Assembly (NCBI GenBank): GCA_016712865.1
Contig: JADJQH010000004.1
Span: 174,622-238,621 of the forward strand
Source: Dokdonella sp.
Lineage (GTDB): Bacteria; Pseudomonadota; Gammaproteobacteria; Xanthomonadales; Rhodanobacteraceae
Length of the DNA: 64,000 nt
Reading direction: 5' to 3'
Shown here: positions 1-9,027 of the stretch, piece after piece
How positions within the stretch are numbered: position 1 is the first letter of the stretch
Layout of the letters: every line of letters starts with the position of its first letter
The notes under the pieces: generated by a model
Told to the model about the DNA's origin: nothing
Seen by the model: only the letters and a program-made list of their open reading frames with translations
Databases searched by the model: none
Program-made: the position numbers and the translations under genes

Positions 1-31
1 CCAGGCGGGCAAGCAGGTCAGGACGGCTCAT
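1..31 (-). CDS. bioF: 8-amino-7-oxononanoate synthase, N-terminal fragment (partial)
   Basis: Only the first ten codons are in the window: an ATG at 31 reading leftwards gives MSRPDLLARL and stays open to the window edge. That N-terminus resembles BioF of Xanthomonadales, and bioB directly upstream on the same strand (stop at 73-75) fits the usual bioB-bioF order of biotin synthesis. BioF would condense pimeloyl-thioester with alanine (PLP enzyme). The identification rests mainly on context; the sequence beyond position 1 is needed for proof. Confidence 0.45.
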   Translation of the reverse strand, partial: MSRPDLLARL

Positions 32-72
32 GCCCGTCAGCCGCACACGTTTGACGGTGGCATCAGCATGTC

Positions 73-1101
73 TCAGGCCGCTACGGAATCGCCCGCATGG
101 GTGACTTCGACGATCTCGAAATGCGCGGTGCCCGAGGTTTCGGTGATCTGCATGGCATGGATGCCGAGGCGCGCGAACAACTGCTGATCGGCGAGCACAT
201 CGGGGTTTCCGGTGGTCAGCAATTTCTCGCCGTAGAAGATCGAATTGGCCCCGGCCAGGAAACACAGGGCCTGCAACTCATCGCTCATTTCCGCGCGACC
301 TGCGGACAGGCGCACCATCGAGGCCGGCATGAGAATGCGCGCCGCGGCAATGGTGCGCACGAACTCGAAGGGATCGAGCAGGGCGGTTCCGGCCAGCGGC
401 GTGCCTTCGACCTGCACCAGGCGATTGATCGGCACCGACTGCGGATGCTCGGGCAGGTTGGCCAGGGTCTGCAGCAGTCCGGCGCGTTGCGCGCGCGTCT
501 CGCCCATGCCGACGATGCCACCGCAGCAGGTCTTGAGTCCGGCGTGACGAACATGACCCAGGGTATCGAGGCGATCCTGGTACTCGCGGGTGTGGATGAT
601 TTCCGAATAAAACTCAGGCGCGCTGTCCAGATTGTGGTTGTAGTAGTCGAGGCCGGCGCTGCGCAGGGTTTGCGCCTGCTCCGCGGACAACATGCCGAGC
701 GTCGCGCAGGTTTCCATACCCAGTTCACGCACGCCCTGGATCATGGCGGCGACTTTCGGCAGGTCGCGGTCCTTGGGCGAGCGCCACGCCGCACCCATGC
801 AGAATCGCGTGGCACCGGCCGCCTTGGCTTCGCGCGCGCGTTCGAGCACGCGTTCCAGCGGCATGAGTTTCTCCGCGTCCACGCCGGTCGCGTAACGCGC
901 CGCCTGCGGACAGTAGGCGCAGTCTTCCGGACAGCCGCCGGTCTTGATCGAAAGCAGGGTGGACACCTGCACGGCATTGGCATCGTGATGGGCGCGGTGC
1001 ACGGCGTGGGCGCGCTGCATCAGGTCGGCAAAGGGCAGGCCGAGCAGGTCGAGCACCTGCTGGCGGGTCCAATCGTGGCGAATCTCGGACATCGCAGCCA
1101 T
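73..1101 (-). CDS. bioB: Biotin synthase
   Basis: Radical-SAM enzyme that inserts sulphur into dethiobiotin, the last step of biotin synthesis, in the cytoplasm. The radical-SAM cluster motif [10 protein letters not shown] lies at about residues 57-66, and the N-terminal [13 protein letters not shown] and C-terminal [16 protein letters not shown] blocks are typical of BioB. At 342 aa the length is normal. The start could be ATG 1101 ([11 protein letters not shown]) or three codons in (MSEIRHDW). It is transcribed away from comF, with about 53 bp between the two starts, so both promoters must lie in that short divergent gap. The probable bioF follows on the same strand. Confidence 0.97.
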   Translation of the reverse strand: MAAMSEIRHDWTRQQVLDLLGLPFADLMQRAHAVHRAHHDANAVQVSTLLSIKTGGCPEDCAYCPQAARYATGVDAEKLMPLERVLERAREAKAAGATRFCMGAAWRSPKDRDLPKVAAMIQGVRELGMETCATLGMLSAEQAQTLRSAGLDYYNHNLDSAPEFYSEIIHTREYQDRLDTLGHVRHAGLKTCCGGIVGMGETRAQRAGLLQTLANLPEHPQSVPINRLVQVEGTPLAGTALLDPFEFVRTIAAARILMPASMVRLSAGRAEMSDELQALCFLAGANSIFYGEKLLTTGNPDVLADQQLFARLGIHAMQITETSGTAHFEIVEVTHAGDSVAA

Positions 1102-1154
1102 CCGGTTTTGGGTAAAGTCCGGGGAGTCTGGGATGGCGACCGGGAGCTGTCAAC

Positions 1155-1868
1155 GTGGCGTGGCGGGGAAAAGTTGACAGCCTGCTGGATATCGCCCTGC
1201 CCGCGCGTTGCCTGCTGTGCGCGGCACCGGCCCTTGGGACCCTGGACCTGTGCGCCGCCTGCCTCGCCGACCTTCCCCGCAACCACGCGTGCTGCCGGCG
1301 TTGCGCGCTGCCCTTGGTCCATGCCGCCGAACTCTGCGGTGAGTGCCTGCGCCGCGAACCGCCGTTTGCTTCGGCCTGGGCACCCTTCTGCTATGCGCAT
1401 CCGCTGGACCTGCTCGAAGCCCGCTTCAAGTTCCAGCGTGACCTCGCGGCCGGTCGATTGCTGGCCAGCCTGATGGTGGATGCCGCCAGCCGATTTCTGC
1501 CGCCGCTGCCGGCTGCCTTGCTCTGCGTGCCCCTGCATGAAAGCCGCCTGCGCGAGCGCGGCTACAACCAGGCCCTGGAACTGGCCAAGCCGCTGGCGCG
1601 GGCCCTGCACTTGCCACTGCATCCCCATGCCTTGCGCCGGATTCGCAGCACCCAGGCCCAGAGCGGCCTCGATGCGCGCGCACGTCGACGCAATCTGCGC
1701 GGCGCGTTCGAGATCGACCCTGCGCAAACGCTGCCCACGCATGTCGCCTTGCTCGATGACGTGATGACCACCGGCTCCACCCTGCGCGAATGCGCGCGCG
1801 TACTGCGCAAGGCCGGCGTGCAGCGGGTGGATGTGTGGGCACTGGCGCGCGCGCCTGCGCGGCGGTAA
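1155..1868 (+). CDS. comF: ComF family phosphoribosyltransferase-like competence protein
   Basis: Homologue of ComF/GntX (237 aa). The N-terminal half carries a zinc-ribbon-like cysteine set (CLLCAAP, CAAC, CCRRC, CGEC, about residues 19-64). The C-terminal half carries the phosphoribosyltransferase signature VALLDDVMTTGST at about residues 196-208. ComF supports natural transformation in several bacteria, probably on the cytoplasmic side of DNA uptake; the biochemical role is not settled. The start is GTG at 1155, preceded by GGGAG; no upstream ATG in this frame gives a better match. It is divergent from bioB and followed by a perfect inverted repeat at 1927-1986 that could end its transcript. 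Confidence 0.9.
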   Translation: MAWRGKVDSLLDIALPARCLLCAAPALGTLDLCAACLADLPRNHACCRRCALPLVHAAELCGECLRREPPFASAWAPFCYAHPLDLLEARFKFQRDLAAGRLLASLMVDAASRFLPPLPAALLCVPLHESRLRERGYNQALELAKPLARALHLPLHPHALRRIRSTQAQSGLDARARRRNLRGAFEIDPAQTLPTHVALLDDVMTTGSTLRECARVLRKAGVQRVDVWALARAPARR

Positions 1869-1926
1869 GCGGGCCCTGGTCAAACCCGATTTGTAGTGAT
1901 GCTGTCCTGTGACGCGAATGAAAGCA

Positions 1927-1986
1927 GCGGAGCAAGCTCCGCTCTACCAGGCCCGAGCCGGTCGTGTAGAGCGGAGCTTGCTCCGC
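1927..1986. repeat. GAGCAAGCTC-family palindromic repeat pair, possible comF terminator
   Basis: The 21-bp arm at 1927-1947 (GCGGAGCAAGCTCCGCTCTAC) is the exact reverse complement of 1966-1986, with an 18-nt spacer. Each arm is itself a palindrome around GAGCAAGCTC. The same arm recurs at 18.4, 37.0, 48.1-48.4, 52.4 and 55.1 kb in this window. No T-run follows, so a terminator role is inference only. Confidence 0.85.
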
Positions 1987-2142
1987 TGGTTGTTCTGAAT
2001 CCCTTGCATTCATTTTCCCGCGCCCGTTGCCATGCCCCGGAACACACCGGCGGGAAAAAGTTGCAATGACCAATGCCAGTGGCGGCAGAAACTTCCCACG
2101 GCATCATTGGCAGGCCAACGGTGGGCATGGCGGGTGGGGTCT

Positions 2143-4371
2143 ATGCGGGCAGCGTACAACTTGGGTCTGTGTTTCGCCGGTCTAACGGGCGCGGCGCAGG
2201 CGATCGAAATCGATGGCCGCATCGATCCGGTTGAATGGCAGGGCGCGCGACACGTTACTGATTTCCGCAAGGTCCAACCCTTGAGCCTGGAACCGGGCTC
2301 GCAGCCGACCGAGGCCTGGGTGCTGGCGACGCCGGAAGGGTTGGCCATTGCCTTCCGCAATGTGCAAGCGGACAGCGTGCCGCGCACGCGCCAGCGCGTG
2401 CAGCGCGATTTCGACCAGCAGGTCGACCGAGTCAATGTGATGGTCGATTTCGACGGCAGCGGACGTACCGGCTACAACTTCACGGTGTCCTCCACGGATG
2501 GCATCGCCGATGCGATCATCACCAACGAATCGCAGTTCAACGATGACTGGGACGGCAACTGGCGCCACGCTGTCAGCGAGGACGCAGAAAGCTGGTCGGC
2601 CGAGATTCTGATTCCCTGGTACATCGCGCCGATGGCGAAAGCCGAAGGCGACACGCGCACCGTCAACCTCTATCTCGACCGGGTGATCGGCTCAACCGGC
2701 GAACGCACGGCCTGGCCGACCGCGAGTTTTGAGCGGCCCCGCTTCCTGTCCGATTTCAAGGCCCTGGAGATTGCGGCCTACAGCCAGTCGCTGTTCGCGG
2801 TCACGCCGTATGTGTCGGGGCTGTACGACAACATCCAGGGCACCAGCACCTTCGACGCTGGCGCCGACCTTTTCTGGAAACCCAACGGGCAATTCCAGCT
2901 GACTGCGACGGTGAATCCGGATTTTGGCCAGGTGGAAAGTGATGACCTGGTGGTGAACTTCGATGCCACGGAAACCTTCATCAGCGACAAGCGACCGTTC
3001 TTCACCGAGAACCAGGGTTTGTTCGAGTACACCACGCCCTCGGATTTCAGCCAGTTGCTCTACACCCGTCGCATCGGCGCGCCGGCCGACGATGGTCATG
3101 GCGCAGGCGACATCACGGCGGCGATCAAGGTCAACGGCAGTTTCGGCGCGACTCAATATGGTCTGTTCGCCGCCGACGAGGCGGATGCGGTCGGGCGCAC
3201 ATTCAGCGCTGTGCGCCTGGTTCACGACTTCGACACCCAGAACCTCGGCATGATGCTGACCCAGGTCGATCGCCCGTGGATTGATCGCGAAGCCAGCGTG
3301 CTCGGCATTGACCACAACTGGCGACCCAGTCCACGCTGGAACGTGCAGACACGGGTGTTCGGCAGCCAGATCGACCAGGCCGGTACCAGCAAAAGCGATC
3401 TCGGTGCCACGGTCCGGGCCGACTACGAAATGGATGATGGCTGGCGCCAGCAATGGATCGCCATGCATTTCGGCAACGACCTGCAGATCAACGACGCCGG
3501 CTATTTGTCGCGCAACAGCATGAACTACCTGCATTGGGAAGCACGCCGCCGCTTCACCGACCTTGCGCAGTCTTCACGCTATGTCTCAAAGGACTGGCGC
3601 GGCCGCATCACCCGCAACGAGAACAACCACGGCGAGAAGCTCAACGACCAGTTTCGCTTGAGTCGCGATGGACAATTGCGCAACGGCAGCTACGAGTACG
3701 CGCAGATCAATTTCAACAGTGCCGGCGTGAATGACCTGCTGACCCGCGGCAACGGCTCGGTCAAGCGCCCCGCAAGCTTCAACGCGTTCTATCGTTTCGA
3801 GCGGCCGCGCAAGGGCGATTGGGCGCACGAGGTGGAAGCCGAAGCCTTCAGCGGCGGTCTGTCCGGCAATTCCAAAATCGGTTATGGCCTGCGCTACGAC
3901 GCCGTGTATTTCATCAGCGATGCCTTCAACCTCCATGCCGGGTTTTACACCGACCACTCACCGGACTGGCTGGTCTGGCAGCGTGACAACCTGATCGGCA
4001 GTTTCGAGCGGCGCGAGCTGGACCTGAATGCCGGCCTCGACTGGACCATCGACTCCCGCCAGGAACTGCGTGTGAAACTGCAGGCCATTGCCCTGGATGC
4101 CGGTTTGCGCCAGGCCTGGCGCGTCAATGCCCAGGGCGATGCCATCGCCAGCGACGAACCCGTAGACGACTTCAGCCTCGGCAATCTCGGCTTCCAGATC
4201 CGCTATCGCTATGAACTCGCACCGCTGTCCTACCTCTATCTCGTCTATGGTCGGGGCGGTTTTCAGCAGGATCCCTTCTCGGATGCTACCGGCAACCTGC
4301 TGCGCGAGAGTTTTTCATTGCGCGACGACGAGCAGCTGCTGGTGAAACTCAGCTACCGTTTCGAGATGTAG
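2143..4371 (+). CDS. DUF5916-type outer-membrane beta-barrel protein with CBM9-like N-terminal domain
   Basis: Large exported protein (742 aa from this start). A signal-peptide-like segment (MRAAYNLGLCFAGLTGAAQA) is followed by a family-9 carbohydrate-binding-like domain (IDGRIDPVEW, ILIPWYI, roughly residues 20-190). A long region with alternating aromatic and polar strands follows, typical of DUF5916 barrels. The frame is open from ATG 2032, but the 37 extra residues are not signal-like, and ATG 2143 with GGTGGGG upstream gives a normal export start. DUF5916 proteins are common in Lysobacterales and Bacteroidota. Their substrate is unknown, and a carbohydrate or metal-linked envelope role is only inferred. 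It stands alone between comF and the toxin-antitoxin locus. Confidence 0.85.
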   Translation: MRAAYNLGLCFAGLTGAAQAIEIDGRIDPVEWQGARHVTDFRKVQPLSLEPGSQPTEAWVLATPEGLAIAFRNVQADSVPRTRQRVQRDFDQQVDRVNVMVDFDGSGRTGYNFTVSSTDGIADAIITNESQFNDDWDGNWRHAVSEDAESWSAEILIPWYIAPMAKAEGDTRTVNLYLDRVIGSTGERTAWPTASFERPRFLSDFKALEIAAYSQSLFAVTPYVSGLYDNIQGTSTFDAGADLFWKPNGQFQLTATVNPDFGQVESDDLVVNFDATETFISDKRPFFTENQGLFEYTTPSDFSQLLYTRRIGAPADDGHGAGDITAAIKVNGSFGATQYGLFAADEADAVGRTFSAVRLVHDFDTQNLGMMLTQVDRPWIDREASVLGIDHNWRPSPRWNVQTRVFGSQIDQAGTSKSDLGATVRADYEMDDGWRQQWIAMHFGNDLQINDAGYLSRNSMNYLHWEARRRFTDLAQSSRYVSKDWRGRITRNENNHGEKLNDQFRLSRDGQLRNGSYEYAQINFNSAGVNDLLTRGNGSVKRPASFNAFYRFERPRKGDWAHEVEAEAFSGGLSGNSKIGYGLRYDAVYFISDAFNLHAGFYTDHSPDWLVWQRDNLIGSFERRELDLNAGLDWTIDSRQELRVKLQAIALDAGLRQAWRVNAQGDAIASDEPVDDFSLGNLGFQIRYRYELAPLSYLYLVYGRGGFQQDPFSDATGNLLRESFSLRDDEQLLVKLSYRFEM

Positions 4372-4544
4372 AGGATGGATGGCATCAGCTGGCAACGCCG
4401 CTGATCCAATCCCCGTCGCAACGAAGCGTTCAAGCGAAGCCAAGCCCGCCGTGGACTCCCACCACCGCGCCAAGCACGGTGACCAGCGGCCCCGAGTGCG
4501 CCACGCTTGATTGCCCACGCATCACAACCGGCGTCTTGTACCGA

Positions 4545-4562
4545 GTTAGCGCATTTGCTAAC
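4545..4562. promoter_or_regulatory. Candidate autoregulatory operator of the HigBA-like locus
   Basis: Perfect inverted repeat GTTAGC-6 nt-GCTAAC directly before the toxin start (ATG 4570, or 4563 out of frame). Antitoxins with a Cro/C1 helix-turn-helix usually bind such palindromes at their own promoter. The palindrome is seen directly; the binding is inferred. Confidence 0.55.
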
Positions 4563-4569
4563 ATGGCGC

Positions 4570-4894
4570 ATGCCGTACCAGATCGAGTACTTTCATTCTC
4601 GCGTGTTGGCAGATTGAGTCTTGGCAAGTCGACGTGCTCGCTGACTACGCCCGACTTGTCGAGCTCTTGGCGGAGTACGGGCCAAACCTTCGTCTACCGC
4701 ACTCGCGCGCGCTGGGCGAAGGCCTGTTCGAGTTGAGGCCGCGTGGCCGCTCTGGTATCGGCCGGGGCTTTTACTGCTTCACGCTCGGGCAGCGCGTTAT
4801 CGTCGTTCACGCGTTCATCAAGAAGACGCAACAAACACCCGAGAGGGATCTCACGTTGGCCCGGAAGCGGGTCAAGGAGTTGCAACATGGCTGA
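4570..4894 (+). pseudogene. Frameshifted HigB-like (Gp49/DUF891 family) toxin
   Basis: Reading from ATG 4570 gives MPYQIEYFHSRVLAD and then TGA at 4615-4617. In another frame the typical remainder follows (from about 4618: ESWQVDVLADYARLVELL, then FELRPRGRSGIGRGFYCF and VVHAFIKKTQQTP) and runs to TGA 4892-4894. Family members read LAEIESW at the junction, so the sequence looks like a 2-nt (GA) loss near 4610-4616 in an otherwise full-length toxin of about 108 residues. Members of this family are mRNA-cleaving RelE-like toxins. The end overlaps the antitoxin start by 8 nt. It is either a dead toxin beside a living antitoxin or a sequencing error. Initiation at GTG 4634 would give an N-terminally shortened 86-aa product. 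Confidence 0.75.
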
Positions 4895-5201
4895 CCTGAA
4901 GTATCAACCCGTCGTGCACGATCATCAGGCATTTCTGGCTCGCGCATCCAGGCGCAAGGGCTTTGCCAAGGCGTATGACGCACTGGAGTTGGAGTATCAA
5001 CTTGCCAAGCAGATGCTCAAGGCCCGTGCACGGGCTGGCCTGACGCAAGATGTCGTCGCCCAGCGCATGGGAACGACAAAAAGCGCAATTTCCCGACTTG
5101 AATCGGCGGGCAAGAAACACGCACCATCCATCGCTACGATTCAGCGTTACGCGCAAGCCGTTGGTTGCGATCTGCAGGTGAAGCTGGTTCCACAGAAATG
5201 A
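4887..5201 (+). CDS. HigA-like antitoxin, XRE-family helix-turn-helix
   Basis: Predicted 104-aa DNA-binding antitoxin starting at ATG 4887 (MADLKYQPVVHDH). The helix-turn-helix is seen at about residues 53-82: AGLTQDVVAQRMGTTKSAISRLESAGK. The N-terminal part is the linker region typical of Gp49/HigB-associated antitoxins. It overlaps the broken toxin gene by 8 nt, toxin first and antitoxin second, the higBA order. It probably represses the locus through the GTTAGC/GCTAAC palindrome at 4545-4562. The reading frame is intact although the toxin frame is not. Confidence 0.88.
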   Translation: MADLKYQPVVHDHQAFLARASRRKGFAKAYDALELEYQLAKQMLKARARAGLTQDVVAQRMGTTKSAISRLESAGKKHAPSIATIQRYAQAVGCDLQVKLVPQK

Positions 5202-5364
5202 CGCATGACAACTACTGCTTGGGTCTGCTTTGGCAGTAGTTCGGCCTTGCGATCTGCATTGGCCGCCGGCATGGATTCCTTCCGGAAGGCCATTCAGACA
5301 ACCACAGTGCTATCGTTGTTCAAGCTGACCACCGAGCGCCTTCCAAAACAGGAATCTATGAGCG

Positions 5365-7062
5365 ATGGCCAAAGCTGAAGCGTCCGTTGAAGAACTTGTC
5401 GCCATGATTGAGCGGGGCGAGCTGCGCTTGCCGGAGATGCAGCGCCGGTACGTTTGGAGATCGCCCCGCGTTCGCGATCTTCTCGATTCGCTTTATCGCG
5501 GCTACCCGTCCGGTGCCATTCTGTTGTGGGAGACCGATGAGGCCGTACCGCTGCAAGATTTCGCAATCGAACAGCAGAAAAGCCCGTATCAGAGCGCACG
5601 GCTTCTGCTCGATGGGCAGCAGCGGCTGACGTCGCTCTCGGCAGTGATTCGCGGAGAGAAAGTGAATGTTCGCGGTCGCAAAAAACCCATCGAGCTGCTT
5701 TTCAATCTTGATCATCCGGATCAAGTTTCCCTCGTCACCGAAGTCAACGAGGACGGCGATGACGAAGACGAAGACCTGATTGACGACGAAGTGGATTCGA
5801 GCGAAGACGAGCTGCAACAACGTTTCAACCGCATGACCTTCGTGGTGAGCACTCGAAAGCTCGAACAGCTGCCTCGCTGGGTGAAAGTCACCGAGGTATT
5901 CAAATCCGACAGTGACGCGCCCTTCCTGAAGCAAGCCGGGGTTACCGGCTTCGAGGATCCGCGATACGAAAAATACAGCCAACGCCTTGCGCGATTGCGC
6001 GGAATACGAAAGTACGTTTACCGCATGGATGTGCTCGAGCGTCGGCTTTCCTACGACGAGGTGACGGAGATTTTCGTCCGCGTGAATTCGCTCGGTGCCA
6101 AACTGCGAAGTTCTGATTTGGCGCTGGCTCAGATCACAGCCAAGTGGCGCGGTGCTCTAAAGACATTTCAGTCATTCCAAACACAATGTGGCAAAGCGGG
6201 GTTTGACCTTGATCTTGGATTGCATCTCAAGAACCTTGTCTCTTTTGCTACCGGTCAGTCTCGCTTTCTCACCGTGGGTGGCCTCTCCCTTGAGGCTCTA
6301 CAAGCAGCATGGAGGGAATGTGTGCCGGGCATGGAGTTCGCGCTAAACTTCCTCAGGAGCAATGTCGGCATTGATAGTCCGGCGCTACTGTCGTCACCAT
6401 TTCTGCTGGTGACCCTGGCCAACTACGGACATAGGCGCAACTACCAGATTTCGGCCGAGGAATCTCACCGTTTGCGCTATTGGGCGCTCGTCGCGAATGC
6501 CAAAGGTCGCTATTCACGCGGTTCTAGCGAGACGTTGCTTGATCAAGACCTCGCCACGTTTCGCGATGGTGGCGGTGCAAACGAGCTGATTGACCGACTT
6601 CGGCTGCAGATGGGGCGCCTTGATATCACTGCGGAGGAACTGGAAGGTCGCAATCAACGCAGCGCGCTTTTCAAGACCATGTTTCTCGCGTTTCGCGCTG
6701 CCGGGGCAAAAGATTGGCGTTCCAACTTGGCCATCGCCCTTGATCACTCCGGCGCAAGCCACCGTTTGCAGTTTCATCACATCTTTCCCAAGGCCGTATT
6801 GAAGAACGCCTACACATCGCGTGAAGCTGATGACATCGCGAATCTTGCATTTATTGGGGGAAAGACAAATCGTCAGATCAGCGACAAGCCTCCTGCTCAA
6901 TACTTTCCGCCGTTACTTGAGAAGTCCGGTTCCGCGCCTTTCACCGCCCAATGCATTCCAACCGAGCCGACGCTTCTCGTAGTTGAACGTTACAAGGACT
7001 TCCTGACGAAACGACGAAATGCGGTGGCGCGCAGGGTGAATGAGTTTCTCGATGGGGGCTAA
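5365..7062 (+). CDS. DUF262/DUF1524 (GmrSD-like) protein, putative modification-dependent nuclease
   Basis: Single-chain 565-aa protein. The N-terminal DUF262 (ParB/GmrS-like NTPase) domain has QRRYVW at 26-31 and the hallmark DGQQR at 83-87. The C-terminal DUF1524 HNH-like domain has HHIFPK at 471-476 followed by NLAFIGGKTNRQISDKPP. In type IV enzymes such as GmrSD these two modules hydrolyse nucleotide and cut glucosylated or otherwise modified DNA, mainly of phages. An unusually acidic stretch lies at about residues 128-150 (D/E-rich). It follows the HigBA remnant on the same strand, and both look less G+C-rich than the flanks, as expected of an acquired defence patch. No methylase or partner gene is adjacent. 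Confidence 0.85.
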   Translation: MAKAEASVEELVAMIERGELRLPEMQRRYVWRSPRVRDLLDSLYRGYPSGAILLWETDEAVPLQDFAIEQQKSPYQSARLLLDGQQRLTSLSAVIRGEKVNVRGRKKPIELLFNLDHPDQVSLVTEVNEDGDDEDEDLIDDEVDSSEDELQQRFNRMTFVVSTRKLEQLPRWVKVTEVFKSDSDAPFLKQAGVTGFEDPRYEKYSQRLARLRGIRKYVYRMDVLERRLSYDEVTEIFVRVNSLGAKLRSSDLALAQITAKWRGALKTFQSFQTQCGKAGFDLDLGLHLKNLVSFATGQSRFLTVGGLSLEALQAAWRECVPGMEFALNFLRSNVGIDSPALLSSPFLLVTLANYGHRRNYQISAEESHRLRYWALVANAKGRYSRGSSETLLDQDLATFRDGGGANELIDRLRLQMGRLDITAEELEGRNQRSALFKTMFLAFRAAGAKDWRSNLAIALDHSGASHRLQFHHIFPKAVLKNAYTSREADDIANLAFIGGKTNRQISDKPPAQYFPPLLEKSGSAPFTAQCIPTEPTLLVVERYKDFLTKRRNAVARRVNEFLDGG

Positions 7063-7188
7063 TCATCGATTTGAGTACATGCCCCTCCTCCAAGTAGCGC
7101 AGTGATGCGAGCCAAGCAATGAGTTCGAAGTCTGCTTCTGCAAGAGTCCATGCAGGCAGCAGGTGTGATGAATCCACAGGCTTCTGGA

Positions 7189-7671
7189 CTAACCAGCAAA
7201 CCACAGCGCACCGTGCGCGCCGGCGACGGAGGCGGCAACCGTGACCAGGGTCAGCAGCAGCAGGAACACATGCGCCCATTGCATGAACGCCAAGGCACGT
7301 TGCGGATCGCGCGCGGCCCAGGCGGGAAACCAGCGATGCAGGACCAGGGGTTCGAGGACAAACAGCAACAGCGCAAACACGGCCCAGGTTGCCAGCATCA
7401 GGTGCATCCACCAGAAACCGGCAAGTGCAAATCGCGGCCACATGTCCAGCGCCTCGATCAGCCACAGTCCGCTGGCACCCACCAGCAGCACGCAGGCGCG
7501 GGCAATCCACACGAAGCGGCCTTCGATGCTGCGGAATGCTCGCAGCTGATCGGCGCCCAGTTCGCCGCATCGCAGTGCCGGCAGCAGCACCGCGGTGACC
7601 ATGAACACGCCACCGATCCAGATCACTACGCCCAGCACATGCACGGCGCGCAGCAAGGCAAGCGTGTTCAT
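7189..7671 (-). CDS. CopD-like four-helix membrane protein
   Basis: Predicted 160-aa integral membrane protein (MNTLALLRAVHVLGVVIW). Four hydrophobic helices are visible, with histidines near the membrane faces (RAVHVLG, WWMHLML, QWAHVFL). This resembles the CopD/PF05425 family of small haem- or copper-associated membrane proteins. The frame is open much further upstream, but that part only shadows ubiA; ATG 7671 lies 23 bp after the ubiA stop and is the sensible start. It is probably cotranscribed with ubiA. The true ligand is unknown. Confidence 0.75.
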   Translation of the reverse strand: MNTLALLRAVHVLGVVIWIGGVFMVTAVLLPALRCGELGADQLRAFRSIEGRFVWIARACVLLVGASGLWLIEALDMWPRFALAGFWWMHLMLATWAVFALLLFVLEPLVLHRWFPAWAARDPQRALAFMQWAHVFLLLLTLVTVAASVAGAHGALWFAG

Positions 7672-7694
7672 GAGGGATGTCCTCGCCGCGGCAT

Positions 7695-8981
7695 TCAGCG
7701 AATCGCCAGCGACATCAACAGGCCGACCCAGATCAGGCAGCCGACCCAGTTGTTGTTGCGGAAGGCCGCGAAGCAATCGGCGGGTGCGCGTGAGCGCATG
7801 CGCCATTGCTGCCAGATGAACATGCCTGCGGCGATGGCAAGGCTGGCGAAGTACGGCCAGGTCAGTTCGCTGCGAGTACCGGCCAACAGCATGGCCAGCA
7901 GGAAGGTCACCATCAGCACGCCGATGATGGGCCGGTCGGCATCGCCGAACAGGATGGCAGTGGATTTTGCGCCGACGCGAATGTCCTCTTCGCGATCGAC
8001 CATGGCGTACTCGGTGTCGTAGATCGTCGAGAACAGCACATTGGCAAGGAACAACAACCAGCCCAGCTCGGGCACCGATCCGGTGACGGCGGCGAAGGCC
8101 ATCGGGATCGACCAGCCAAACGCGGCACCCAGCACGACCTGGGCAAGATGGGTGAAGCGCTTGCAGAAGGGATAGATCGCCGCCAGCGCCGCGCCGGCAA
8201 AGGACAACTGGATGGTCAGCGTGTTGGTGAACAACACCAGCACGAAAGCCAGAGCCAGCAGGCCCGCGAACAACAGCAGGGCTTCGCGCCTGGACACGCG
8301 ACCGGCGGCCATCGGTCGGCCGCGCGTGCGTTCGACATGGGCATCCAGCCAGGAGTGATCGGCATAGTCGTTGATCACGCAACCGGCGGCGCGCATCACC
8401 ACCACGCCCAGGGTGAAGATGATGAGAATGCCAATCGGCGGAAAATCGCCTGCGGCAAACCACAGGCCCCACCAGGTCGGCCACAGCAGCAGCAATGCGC
8501 CGACCGGGCGATCCATGCGCATCAGTACGAAATACTCGCGCACGCGTTCGCGCCTGGCTTTCGGCAAGCGCGAGGTCAACCACTCGATCACGCGCATGGC
8601 GCGGGTGGAGGCATCGGCCGGTCGCACCGGCGTACGCTTGTGCGCGGGTTGGGCAGGCGCAGTGGATGCCGGCTGCTCCGGGATCGCCCAAGGCGGCGCA
8701 TTGTCCGTTGCGACAGGGGATGCGCTCCGCGCGGCCTTGGCCGCAGGCGGCGGCGTCACCTTTTGCGTCGGGACGGGTGACGCAGCGACGGGCTGTTTGC
8801 TGACAGTGCTTCGCGGTTTGCGTGCGGCGGCGGGCGTGGCGCGCGGCCGCGTGGTTTCCGTCGGCGTGGCCTTGCTCGTCGTTGCCGACTTGCCCGCTGC
8901 GGTCTTGCGGGGTGTGCTGCCCGCTGGTGAGGGCGGGCGCGGCGCGCGGCGTGGCGGCGACTTCGGCGGTTGTTCGCTCAT
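7695..8981 (-). CDS. ubiA: 4-hydroxybenzoate polyprenyltransferase with long basic N-terminal extension
   Basis: Membrane prenyltransferase that joins the polyprenyl tail to 4-hydroxybenzoate in ubiquinone synthesis. The core begins near residue 149 (REYFVLMRMDRPVG) and carries the two Asp-rich motifs NDYADHSWD and YAMVDREEDI plus about eight membrane helices. The frame gives 428 aa, whereas UbiA is usually about 290-300. The first 128 residues are rich in Pro, Ala, Lys, Arg and Thr (for example PRKTAAGKSATTSKATP) and look like histone-H1/AlgP tails. An internal ATG at 8597 (MRVIEWLTSRLPK) would give a normal 300-aa enzyme; neither start has a clear Shine-Dalgarno. It is followed by the CopD-like gene. 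Confidence 0.93.
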   Translation of the reverse strand: MSEQPPKSPPRRAPRPPSPAGSTPRKTAAGKSATTSKATPTETTRPRATPAAARKPRSTVSKQPVAASPVPTQKVTPPPAAKAARSASPVATDNAPPWAIPEQPASTAPAQPAHKRTPVRPADASTRAMRVIEWLTSRLPKARRERVREYFVLMRMDRPVGALLLLWPTWWGLWFAAGDFPPIGILIIFTLGVVVMRAAGCVINDYADHSWLDAHVERTRGRPMAAGRVSRREALLLFAGLLALAFVLVLFTNTLTIQLSFAGAALAAIYPFCKRFTHLAQVVLGAAFGWSIPMAFAAVTGSVPELGWLLFLANVLFSTIYDTEYAMVDREEDIRVGAKSTAILFGDADRPIIGVLMVTFLLAMLLAGTRSELTWPYFASLAIAAGMFIWQQWRMRSRAPADCFAAFRNNNWVGCLIWVGLLMSLAIR

Positions 8982-9027
8982 TCGGCAATTTTAGCCCGGA
9001 TGCACGGGCGACCCGCGAAAAACAAAA

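Noticed and set aside
97..1473. 458-codon plus-strand ORF over bioB
   Set aside because: Antisense shadow of bioB, typical of high-GC DNA; no family resemblance. The same holds for other long antisense ORFs over prlC, the RND permease, aceK and hrpB.
4372..4544. Possible gene remnant on the minus strand after the DUF5916 gene
   Set aside because: Short frames with stops and no recognised family; left as plain intergenic DNA.
7189..8988. 599-codon minus-strand ORF
   Set aside because: Only its last 160 codons are a real gene (CopD-like); the rest is the wrong frame of ubiA.
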